Source of the DNA: Microbacteriaceae bacterium PS02333
GTDB taxonomy: Bacteria > Actinomycetota > Actinomycetes > Actinomycetales > Microbacteriaceae
NCBI GenBank assembly: GCA_029959665.1
Contig: JASCOI010000006.1
Span: 1 to 64,000 of the forward strand
Reading direction: 5' to 3'
DNA length: 64,000 bases
The notes below the pieces were generated by a model, which saw only the letters and a program-made list of their open reading frames with translations, made no database searches and had not been told where the DNA came from. Position numbers and translations under genes: made by a program. Below, in pieces: positions 25,551 to 34,100 of this stretch. Within the stretch, counting starts at the first letter, position 1, and the number at the start of each line of letters is the position of its first letter.

Positions 25551-26654
25551 ATGACTGAGAGCACAGTACTTGACGTCGACCCGCGCTGGGCATCCGCGCC
25601 TGGTGTTACGATTCGGCGCTCGCTAGCGGCTCGAGGTCTTGACACTGAGGACCTCGCAGACAAGCTCGGAGTGAGCGACCCGGATGCGCGACGCCTGCTC
25701 ACTGGCGAGACATCCATCACGGCTGAGATGGCCCCCCTCCTGGCAGAACTTCTCGGATCGACTGCTGCGTTCTGGCAGGCCCGCGAGACCCAGTACCGCG
25801 AGTCGCTGCATCTTCTGGACGCGGACGGCCTGGCGAATCGTGCCCCAGTGAAGGACATGGTGAAGCAGGGCTGGTTGCCGGAAGCCTCGTCTTGGAAAGA
25901 CACGGCGAGATCTGTGCTGAGTTACTTCGATGTCGAGGACTCCGCAGAGTGGGAACGCAGGTGGGGCTCGCGTCTCCGCGAGACGAACTTCCGTGGCTCT
26001 CCGACTTATGAGTCGCAGGACGTATCGGTCGCCGCCTGGCTCCGTCAAGCTGAACTCTCAGCGCGGAGTATCCATACTGAGACCTGGTCCCCGGCCGAGC
26101 TCCGTAGCGCAGCTTCCGAACTCCGTGGGCTTAGTCGGGTTGGGAACCCAGAAGTGTTTATCCCGCGCGCCCAGCGCCTGCTCGCCGAGGCGGGGGTAGC
26201 CCTCGTGCTCGTCAAGGCGACGGCGGGGAACAGGTTGAGTGGTGCCGCGTTGAAACTCGAGGACGGCCGGAGAGCAATCGCGCTGACCGGGAGACACCTC
26301 GCGGAAGACCACCTCTGGTTCACGCTTTTCCATGAGATCGGGCACCTTCTCCTCCACGGCGGGCAGGACGATTTTCTCGACTCGCTCGACGCGAACGGCA
26401 TTGGCGAATCGGCCGTTGAAGATCAAGCCAACGACTGGGCACGAACGGCCCTCATCCCCATGGGAATCGAGGCCCTCGACAACGGTCGTGTCCAGGGCCC
26501 GACTCGACGTGAGATTCTTGGGTTTTCTTCGGACATTGGGATTGCCCCTGGCATAGTCGTGGGGCAACTGCACCATGCCAGCAAGCTCAGGCCGAATCAG
26601 CATCGACCCCTCATCCGCCGCTACCGATGGATCGGTACTAGCCTTGGAATCTGA
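25551..26654 (+). CDS. HTH-ImmA/IrrE protein (HigA-like partner)
   Basis: A 367-aa two-domain protein. Residues about 15-75 are an XRE/HigA-like helix-turn-helix (IRRSLAARGLDTEDLADKLGVS, then LLTGETSITAEMAPLLAELLGSTAAFW). The C-terminal half is an ImmA/IrrE metallopeptidase with the zinc site HEIGH at residues 261-265 and following LLLHGG. The HigA portion should bind and neutralise the upstream toxin and repress the operon, while the protease domain may sense stress or self-inactivate. Its last 17 bases overlap the convergent gene. The zinc motif is intact. Confidence 0.85.
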   Translation: MTESTVLDVDPRWASAPGVTIRRSLAARGLDTEDLADKLGVSDPDARRLLTGETSITAEMAPLLAELLGSTAAFWQARETQYRESLHLLDADGLANRAPVKDMVKQGWLPEASSWKDTARSVLSYFDVEDSAEWERRWGSRLRETNFRGSPTYESQDVSVAAWLRQAELSARSIHTETWSPAELRSAASELRGLSRVGNPEVFIPRAQRLLAEAGVALVLVKATAGNRLSGAALKLEDGRRAIALTGRHLAEDHLWFTLFHEIGHLLLHGGQDDFLDSLDANGIGESAVEDQANDWARTALIPMGIEALDNGRVQGPTRREILGFSSDIGIAPGIVVGQLHHASKLRPNQHRPLIRRYRWIGTSLGI

Positions 26655-27576
26655 CGTACCGATCCATGGACTTCTGCCAGTTGCAGACCGCATCTTCGAG
26701 GACGTCCGGCGTTATTCGCGTTTCGGCCGCCAGTAGCGTCAGCTTGGGTTGTAGTTCGCGTGCGGTGCCCGCCTTAGAGTCGTTGTTCAACAGTTGTCGA
26801 GCGCCGGTCAGCGGACCGGTCGCTCCGACAAGGTAGGTGTGTGGCGGCCGAACGTCAGCCAGCGACAGCTTGCCGAGCATCGTGAGGTAGTCGAAGCGAG
26901 CAATACGGCCAAACTGCCGAACCGCGCTCAGCGACCTGTACATCGCATCGAAGGTGTCTTCCGGAGTCGCGGCTGTCAGCGATGCGAACCTTTCTGAGTG
27001 GTCGCCGCCAGCAGCCAAGACCCATCGAACGTAACTCTCGAATGCTGCCCCGGTTCCTTGCTCGGACCAGGCGGCAAGGCTCCCGTACTTGTGATGGTTG
27101 CCAAAGCCATGCCTTCCGGGTGCCGCCCGGTAGTCGGCCTGGTGCTCGTCCAACCAGAAGCGAAATGACGTTGGGTCGCCCGCGGTGCGCTCCCACGTCC
27201 ACCACTGCTGCTCGGATGATCCGAAGGCGCCGTATGTGTCTCGGATATATCGCCAGCCGGCGATCCGGTGTCGCCCGAAGTGGACGTAGAGGTACACCAT
27301 CCACACCGCCTCGTCGAGGTCGCCCGTCCTGTGATGAAGCACTGCGGCCTTGAGCGGGTGGAAGGCGGTCGAGAGCGGGTTCGTCGCCTCGGGATCGAGT
27401 TCGCGAGTCAGCAAAGTGGTGGTGAAGTTCACTCGCTGCTCGGAGTCGATGATTTGCTCGATGAGTGTTTCGCGTCGTTGCGGGTCGAGGATTCCTGGCA
27501 GTGCACCGTGCGCCCGTTCGTACGCGGCGAACGCCGCATCGAGTTCAGCTGCACGTCGTATGTAGTTATTGCGCAT
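26638..27576 (-). CDS. Alpha-glutamyl/putrescinyl-thymine pyrophosphorylase-like
   Basis: A 312-aa soluble protein from the ATG at 27576, which has GGAAGGG 7 nt upstream and overlaps the natural end of the preceding gene by 11 nt. Helix-rich: RRETLIEQIIDSEQRVNF, GRHRIAGWRYIRDTYGAFG, then FGRIARFDYLTMLGKL and ATGPLTGARQLL. From memory these blocks resemble the aGPT-Pplase family (clade 3), predicted in phage and bacterial DNA hypermodification loci to attach amino-acid or polyamine groups to activated hydroxymethylpyrimidine in DNA. Its pairing with a hydroxymethylase-like gene fits that prediction. Family membership is moderate confidence, and the reaction is a prediction for the family. Confidence 0.6.
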   Translation of the reverse strand: MRNNYIRRAAELDAAFAAYERAHGALPGILDPQRRETLIEQIIDSEQRVNFTTTLLTRELDPEATNPLSTAFHPLKAAVLHHRTGDLDEAVWMVYLYVHFGRHRIAGWRYIRDTYGAFGSSEQQWWTWERTAGDPTSFRFWLDEHQADYRAAPGRHGFGNHHKYGSLAAWSEQGTGAAFESYVRWVLAAGGDHSERFASLTAATPEDTFDAMYRSLSAVRQFGRIARFDYLTMLGKLSLADVRPPHTYLVGATGPLTGARQLLNNDSKAGTARELQPKLTLLAAETRITPDVLEDAVCNWQKSMDRYVRFQG

Positions 27577-28545
27577 CGAAGGCCCTTCCAAGTTCGACTT
27601 GCTTGTCGGTGAAGTACAGCTCGAAGAACGTCCCGGCAGCTGCGCTCGAGCGTCCCGTACTGCTGCAACGTCGCGCTTCTTCCATGCCGCGTACCCGACG
27701 AGGACCGTGACCAGCTCCTGCCAGTACTCGTCGAGATGCGAGATGTCAGGCAATGGCTGGCCCTGGCGCAGAGCCGCTTCGGCCGCGAGGAAGGTCCGGA
27801 TGCTGGGCCACGGATCTCCTGGCGGCATGGCTGGCATCTCCCTCCCTGCCATGAGACCTTCTTCCAGGTATGCGCGCGCATCCGCCAGGCCGGTGTCTGC
27901 CTCGTAGAGATGCAAACTCCCGACCATGTGCGTATACGAGCCAAGGCTGCAACCGAGGCTGCGAGCGATGATCTCGGCGATCATGGTGAACGCGAACACG
28001 TCATGCGGGAGCCCCTTCATGATGTCGTTCGACCGCATGAACACGACCGTGTGTAACTCGTTGTCGCGAACCAAGAATTGGAGCGTGCAAGTGCACGGTG
28101 GTTCACCTCCGCTGCTGCGAAGGTCCTCGACTTTCAGGATGGGTGCGACCGCCCGTCTCGTTGTCGGGTTCTCACGAAGCGCAGCGATAAGGTTCTTCAC
28201 CTGCTCGCCCATCGCATCGCCGAACAGTCGAGGCCCGTATGCGCCGCTGAAGTCCTTAACATGCTTCCGATAGCCGGGAATGTAGTACTCGATGTGGGCG
28301 GGGTCCGCCGATCCGGTGAGGTACCAGGAGAGTTCTCCCAGGGCGCTGAAGAGTCGACCGCGTGCGGCACTACGGCTCAAGCGTGCGCGCGGCGCGGTGA
28401 GTTCAAGCATTACTGCGCGGAGTTCTCGGGTGGCCCCTCGGCGCGCGACGACGACCTCACCGGCATCAAGCACGGCGGTCGATACCGCCGCAAGCAGGTC
28501 GTCAAGACTTGACTCTGTCCAGAACTGCGCCACTGACTCACCCAT
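27566..28545 (-). CDS. Thymidylate synthase/dCMP hydroxymethylase-like, frame-disrupted
   Basis: The enzyme core is clear: LGELSWYLTGSAD, GAYGPRLFG, RRAVAPIL, then Cys151 in EPPCTCTLQF (the TS nucleophile), RSNDIMKGLPHDVF (RSxD phosphate loop) and GSLHLYE. The residue that is Asn in dUMP-specific TS is Asp182 here, as in phage T4 dCMP hydroxymethylase, which also shares MRSND and GSLHVY. This suggests a dCMP-type substrate and possibly hydroxymethylation. After residue 305 (near 27632-27634) the frame is off by one: the other frame reads FFELYFTDKQ and ends in TAA at 27566. Coordinates give the frame-corrected gene of about 326 aa; read uncorrected, it continues into the next gene as 635 aa. 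Confidence 0.75.
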
Positions 28546-29203
28546 ATTCGTAATTCGTAGTTACGCCACTGAAGAGACCTCAGGCGTCGCTTCGACCCTA
28601 GATGCTCGCGGCCCATCCACGAGGGAGCTTCAGGTAAAGTTTCGCCACATCGGACCGATTTGCCGACGTGCACCAGAAATGTCTCGCCGGTCGTGTCGAG
28701 CCGCAGCGCCGGGTTGGTCGCCTTCTTGCTTGCCCAGTTCTCGCACTCCCAGATGGGGACTTTTGGACGGTCCGACGTTGCCGGGCCGGCGAGCTTGCCC
28801 CCCCCCCCGGAGAGCCGCCGCACCAGGATGTTCCGCCTCGGGCGAGCGAAGAATCGCGAGACGCTGTTCCTCGGGCATGCCTTCGCATGTTCACCCTCTG
28901 ATCATCCACCTGCAAATGCCCGGTGGGCAGCTTCCGTCGCTGCCACCAATGCGTCCGGTAGCCGGTCCATCAGTGGCTCGCGGTCTACTTGCGACGGCTT
29001 CGGACCCCTACGGCTCTGCTCAGGAGCGAACCCCGTCTCACATAAGTGGTCCGCAAACTATCTCAGTTCACGCACGCCATACGGACGCCTCGCGACGCAC
29101 GAAGGCTGACCTGGGTCCTCGTCGGCGTCGGCGCTCCCTGCTGCCGAACACGTGTCCACATCCGTAGTGCAGACAAGTTAGGTGGCGGAGGACAAAAACT
29201 CGA
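28546..29203 (-). pseudogene. Decayed gene(s) of unknown family with a G12 tract
   Basis: This 650-base stretch lacks an intact gene. The minus strand keeps protein-like pieces in different frames: one through LPDALVAATEAAHRAFAGG then stop, one with MPEEQRLAILRSPEAEHPG, and, after a run of 12 G (minus-strand view of 28798-28809), one with VPIWECENWASKKATNPA and TTGETFLVHVGKSV. These look like one ancestral gene broken by stops and frameshifts, one of them at the homopolymer. The family is not recognised. Confidence 0.5.
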
Positions 29204-30571
29204 CTACTGCGGCATGTCCACGAACCGCGAGAACATCCCGTGGAACGCCACCGTGATCGTGTCCGTCGGCCCGTTACGGTGCTTCGCCACGATGAGGTCC
29301 GCCTCGCCCTGCCGCGGGTTGTCCTTCTCGTACGCGGACTCACGGTGGAGCAGGATCACCATGTCGGCGTCCTGCTCGATCGATCCCGACTCACGGAGGT
29401 CGGAGATCATCGGCTTCTTGTCTGCTCGCTGCTCGGGACCACGGTTCAGCTGCGACAGCGCGATGACGGGCACCTGGAGTTCCTTCGCCATGAGCTTCAG
29501 CGCACGCGAGAACTCGGAGACCTCTTGCTGGCGCGACTCGACCTTCTTGCCGGAGGTCATCAGCTGCAGGTAGTCGATGACCACGAGCTTGAGGTTGTGC
29601 TGCTGCTTGAGTCGGCGGCACTTCGCGCGGATCTCGACGAGGGTCATGTTGGGGGAGTCGTCGATGTAGAACGGGGCGTCATTGATGCGCCCGCGGGTCT
29701 GCGCGATGGTGGTCCAGTCGCGGGAGTCCACGGTGCCCTTGCGCATGTGCTGCAGCGGCACGCTGGTCTCGGCGGACAGCAGACGCATCGCGATCTCGGC
29801 GCGGCCCATCTCGAGCGAGAAGAACGCAGCCGTCTGGTCGTGCTTGACGGCTGCAGCGCGGCAGAGGTCGAGTGCGAGCGTTGACTTCCCGAGCGCGGGG
29901 CGGGCGGCGATGATGATGAGCTGCCCCGGGTGGAAGCCGTTCGTCAGGCCGTCGAGCTGGGCGAACCCGGTCGGGACCCCGGTCATCTGCCCGTCGCGAC
30001 CCTTGGCGGCTTCGATCTCGTCGATGGCGGCACCGATGGCGTCGGTGAGCGGCACGTAGTCCTCGGTCTGGACACCGCCGGCGACGTTGTAGACCTCGGC
30101 CTGGGCACTGTTGACGAGGTCGGTGACCTCACCTTCGGACGCGTAGCCCATCTGGACGATCCGGGTGCCGGCGTCGACGAGCCGACGGAGCACCGCCTTC
30201 TCGGCGACGATGCCGGCGTAGTACCCGGCGTTCGCGGCGGTGGGCACCATGCTCGTCACGCTGTGCAGGTACTCGGCGCCACCGGCACGGGACAGCAGAC
30301 CGGTCTTGGTCAGCTCGTCGGTGACGGCGATGACGTCGGTCGGCTCACCGTGGGAGTACAGCGACAGGATCGCGTCGAAGATGACCTCGTGCTTGGGGAT
30401 GTAGAAGTCCACGCCCCGTGCGGTCTCGATGACGTCGGCTACGGCGTCCTTCGACAGGAGCATGCCGCCGATGGTCGACTGCTCGGCGAGGAGGTCGTGC
30501 GGCGGCGTGCGCTCCATGCCACCGCGCTCCGCGTAGTCCTGCGGTGCGGGCTCAAGATGCGCGATCGACAC
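29204..30571 (-). CDS. dnaB: Replicative DNA helicase DnaB
   Basis: A 455-aa hexameric helicase that unwinds the fork in chromosome replication. The N-terminal helical domain starts with PPHDLLAEQSTIGGMLLS. The RecA-like domain carries Walker A ARPALGKST, FFSLEMGRAEIAMRLLS, the Walker B region KLVVIDYLQLM, and SQLNRGPEQRADKKPMISDLRESG (H3/H4 motifs). There is no intein, which interrupts this gene in some actinobacteria. Upstream lies a dense group of DnaA-box-like sequences. It is often next to rplI in bacteria; here about 12 kb of type VII genes separate the two. Confidence 0.97.
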   Translation of the reverse strand: MSIAHLEPAPQDYAERGGMERTPPHDLLAEQSTIGGMLLSKDAVADVIETARGVDFYIPKHEVIFDAILSLYSHGEPTDVIAVTDELTKTGLLSRAGGAEYLHSVTSMVPTAANAGYYAGIVAEKAVLRRLVDAGTRIVQMGYASEGEVTDLVNSAQAEVYNVAGGVQTEDYVPLTDAIGAAIDEIEAAKGRDGQMTGVPTGFAQLDGLTNGFHPGQLIIIAARPALGKSTLALDLCRAAAVKHDQTAAFFSLEMGRAEIAMRLLSAETSVPLQHMRKGTVDSRDWTTIAQTRGRINDAPFYIDDSPNMTLVEIRAKCRRLKQQHNLKLVVIDYLQLMTSGKKVESRQQEVSEFSRALKLMAKELQVPVIALSQLNRGPEQRADKKPMISDLRESGSIEQDADMVILLHRESAYEKDNPRQGEADLIVAKHRNGPTDTITVAFHGMFSRFVDMPQ

Positions 30572-31051
30572 ACGGTCTCCTCTTGTTCTGCGACCTGCCC
30601 CGGACGAAACCGGTCCAGGCAGTTCTACCCCGAGCGACCGACATCCCCGAGTCGCTGGGCCAAGCTACGGGTACGGAGTTATCCCCACAAAACATGCCTG
30701 TGGATAACTCTGTGGACGAATCGCGGAACACGCCGGGAGTTCGTGTGGACAACTGTGGACAGTGCTGTGCACAACCACCCCTCCGAACACACTTTCGACC
30801 ACTTGATCTGGGCTTTTCAATTCCACACTGTGTGTGGAGAAGTGGGGTTCAACGTGCAGTTGAAGGTTCTCGATTTGACGTTTCCACTGTGTAAAACGAC
30901 TTGACAAACGCGAGCCTGTGGGCAGCTTTCCCGGCTGGCTCCCAGGCACTCCCGACGCCGCGCCGGACGTAACCGGTCAGGCCAGCGCACCCGAGCCTCC
31001 AGGCCGCCGCGCAGCGGAACGGTAACCGCCCAGCGCGCACCTCGTTCCGGC
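30572..31051. promoter_or_regulatory. dnaB upstream region with DnaA-box-like cluster
   Basis: This region has no gene, and its middle is the most AT-rich part of the neighbourhood. Within 30679-30774 lie six 9-mers resembling DnaA boxes: TTATCCCCA (30679), a perfect TGTGGATAA (30699), TGTGGACGA (30711), a perfect TGTGGACAA (30744), TGTGGACAG (30754) and TGTGCACAA (30766). A TCCACAC/GTGTGGA hairpin (30822-30838) and an AT-richer tract to 30910 follow. It could be DnaA-regulated dnaB transcription, a DnaA titration site or an origin-like element. Confidence 0.65.
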
Positions 31052-31119
31052 CGAGACGCCGCGCCGGTGCCGAGACGCCGCCGCTTCCCACGGCGTCTCG
31101 CGGCAATGGCGGCGTCTCG
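31052..31119. terminator. Large nested hairpin at end of T7SS operon
   Basis: CGAGACGCC occurs at 31052-31060 and 31071-31079, and its complement GGCGTCTCG at 31092-31100 and 31111-31119. All four are symmetric about 31085.5, so two concentric stems form. It lies 26 bases beyond the stop of the EssC-type gene and probably ends that long operon. Confidence 0.65.
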
Positions 31120-31144
31120 ACGCGACGGCGGCGCCAACCCCGGC

Positions 31145-34100
31145 TCAGCGCTCGGCCAACTCCCCGGCCTCGCTGCCCGTCCGCGTCGACGCGGTCACCA
31201 GCGGCACCTGCAACGTCGACGCCAGCCCCGTCCCCAGGTGCACGAACGCCGTCCCCGGCTCGATCCGCGTGGAGATCGACGAGCGGGAGATCCGGACGCC
31301 GATCAGGTCCCCGGCGAGCGTGTCCTGCGGCGAGAGCAGCGCACCACGACGATTCTTCTTGGCGTCGACCTGCCACCCACCGAACCCGGCGGCGAGCCCA
31401 GTCGTGTTGCCCCCGAGCAGCAATCCCTGCCGGTTGTCCGCAGCGGCACGGCCCCAGTCACGCAACCACTTCGCCGCCGAGCAGTCGATGAGGAGCTCCC
31501 CGTCGTCGACGACGAGCACGGTCGGTGTCCCGGAGGGCGTCAGGACGGGGGACAGCTCCTCCACAGTGACGTCGTCCCCGGTGAACACCGCGCGGACGCC
31601 GGGCAGCCCTGCCAGGTCCCGGACAGCACCCTGTCTCGGCGCGAGCACCACCAGCTGCGTCCCACTCGCGAGCAGCGATCGCGCCATCGACGCCAGCATC
31701 GTCGAGCGCCCGGACCGCGACGGCCCGGCGACGATGAACGTCCCGCCGCCGGTAGACAGGTCGACGGTCTGCAGCTCCATGTCGTCGCCACCGATCCCGG
31801 TCACGGCGACCATCGGCGTCAGGGCAGGCGCCGAGGACAGCGCGAGCGCCCCGTCGAGGTCCAGGTCCTTCGGCAGCGCGTCGACGCGGAACGGGCGCGG
31901 GCCCGGCGCGGCGCCGGCTCCAGCACCGAGCGACGCCGCCAACGCCCGGATCGCAGCCGCCTGCCCCTGCCCGGACACGTCCGGCCCGAGCGAGGCGAAC
32001 TGCAGCTCGATGCCCGACTCCGCGCGGAACCCCCGTCCGGCCGGGATCGACGCCGGCAGCTTCCGGTGGTTGATGCCGCCGAGCGAGTAGTCGAGCCGGT
32101 CGGTCAGGCGCAGGACGATCTTGTCGTCGGTGAGCGTCGACATCCGCGACGACAGCAGCGTGCGGTCACCGGAGATGACGATGTGGACACCTGCGGCCGC
32201 TCCGTCGCGGAGGAGGGACTGCACCGAGTCGGTCAGGGCACCGCCGTCCACCTCGCCCAGCGACGTCGTGAAGTTCTCCCACCGGTCGATGAGCACGAGC
32301 ACGTGCGGCAGCTGCTCTCCCGGCGCGGCGAGGAGCCGCTGCTCGGTGATGTCGGATGCGCTCGCGGCGGCGATGACGTCGTGCCGGCGAGCGGTCTCGC
32401 GGCTGAGCCGGTCGATGAGCCGCGTCGCACGCTCGACCTGCGTGCGCTGCACGACCGCGCCGCAGTGCGGCAGCGCCTGCAGCGACGCGAGCGCGCCGTT
32501 GCCGCAGTCGATCGCGTAGAGGTGCAGGTCGGTGGAGGGGATGGCGGACGCCGCGGACGCGGCGATCGTCCGGAGCGCCAGGGACCGCCCGGAACCGGGG
32601 GCTCCGACGATGAACAGGTGGTTGAAGCGGTCGAGGTCGATCTCCGCTGCGCGCTGCTCCTGGGTGTCCGGCAGGTCCTCGGTGCCGAAGGGGAAGCGGA
32701 GCGCGTCCTCGTCGGCGGTCAGGGCCCGCCCGGCTCCGACGGCCGCCGTGCCGACGGCGTCGAGCGGCAGCAGCTCGGGCAGCGGCGGCAACCACGGACT
32801 GTGCAGGGGGCCGATCCCGAGTCGCTCACGCGCCTCGCCCATCGCACCGACGAGCACCGACAGGTCGGTCGCGGCCGACGCGCGGTCGCTCCGCACGGGC
32901 CGGGCGGGCGGTGCGGTCGCGAAGTCGCGCCAGTCGAGCACACGGACGAACGGGAGGCTCGTGGCCGGGTCCTCGTCACCGGCCCACTTCCCGCCGACGC
33001 GAGCCGATTGGAACGGCACGACCGACGAGTGGCCGAGGCGCGCGAACGCACGCCCCGGAACGCTCTTCGGGATGCGTGCCGCATCCGCGACGTCGATGAC
33101 GTCGGTGCTCTCGCCCGAGTCCGTCATGCGGAGCGCGACGCGGAGGTTCGTGTTCGCGCGGATGTCCGGGCCGACGACGCCGCCCGGGCGCTGCGTGGCG
33201 AGGATGAGGTGGACGCCGAGGGACCGACCGCGCTGGGCGATCCCGATCAGGCCGGACACGAAGTCGGGGAGCTCGGTGACCATCGCGGCGAACTCGTCGA
33301 TGACGAGCACGAGTCGGGGCATCGCCTCGCCCGTGCCACCGCGTTCCAGGTGCGCCTCGTGGTCCTCGATGTCCTTGGCACCGGACGCGGCGAGGATGTG
33401 CTCGCGTCGGGTGAGCTCGGCACGGAGGGACCGGAGCGCACGCTCGACGAGGTGCTGGTCGAGGTCGGTGACGAGCCCGACGGTGTGGGGCAGGTCGGAC
33501 GCCACGCTGAAGGCAGCGCCACCCTTGTAGTCGACGAGCACGAAGGTCATCTGGTCCGGACGGTTGGCGAGTGCGAGCGACGCGACGAGGGTCTGCAGGA
33601 ACTCGGACTTGCCCGAACCGGTCGTGCCCGCGACGAGACCGTGCGGGCCGTCCTTCACGAGGTCCAGCGCGAACGCCCCGTCGATCCCCACGCCCACGAC
33701 CGCCGACGTCGTCGCTGCGCCGCGCTGCCACCGCTCCGCGACGATCGCCCCGGACGGCTGCGGCAGGTCGACCACGTCGAGCAGCCGCGCGGCATCGGGC
33801 ACCAGGCCGTCGCCGTCCGAGCCACTCGTGTCCCGCAGCGGGGACACGGCACGGGCCACGTCGTCGTACCAGTCGTCCCCGACGCGGTCGGCGAGCACGA
33901 GCTCCACCGGTGCGGAGAGCTGCCGCCGCAGGACCAGCTCGGTCTCGGTCCGGTGGGTCACCGTGGCGACGCACTCCTCGGGGAGCTGCCACTCCTCCTC
34001 GTCGATGCACACCAGTCGGATGCCGCATGCGGGACCGTCGCGGAGGAGTCCCACGACGCCGGGCATCGCACGCAGCCGACGGGCGCCGTCGAGCACGACG

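Noticed and set aside
26638-28545. A single 635-aa fusion enzyme
   Set aside because: The linker is out of frame with the expected C-terminus of the first gene, and the second gene has its own ribosome site and start. Treated as two genes with an indel.
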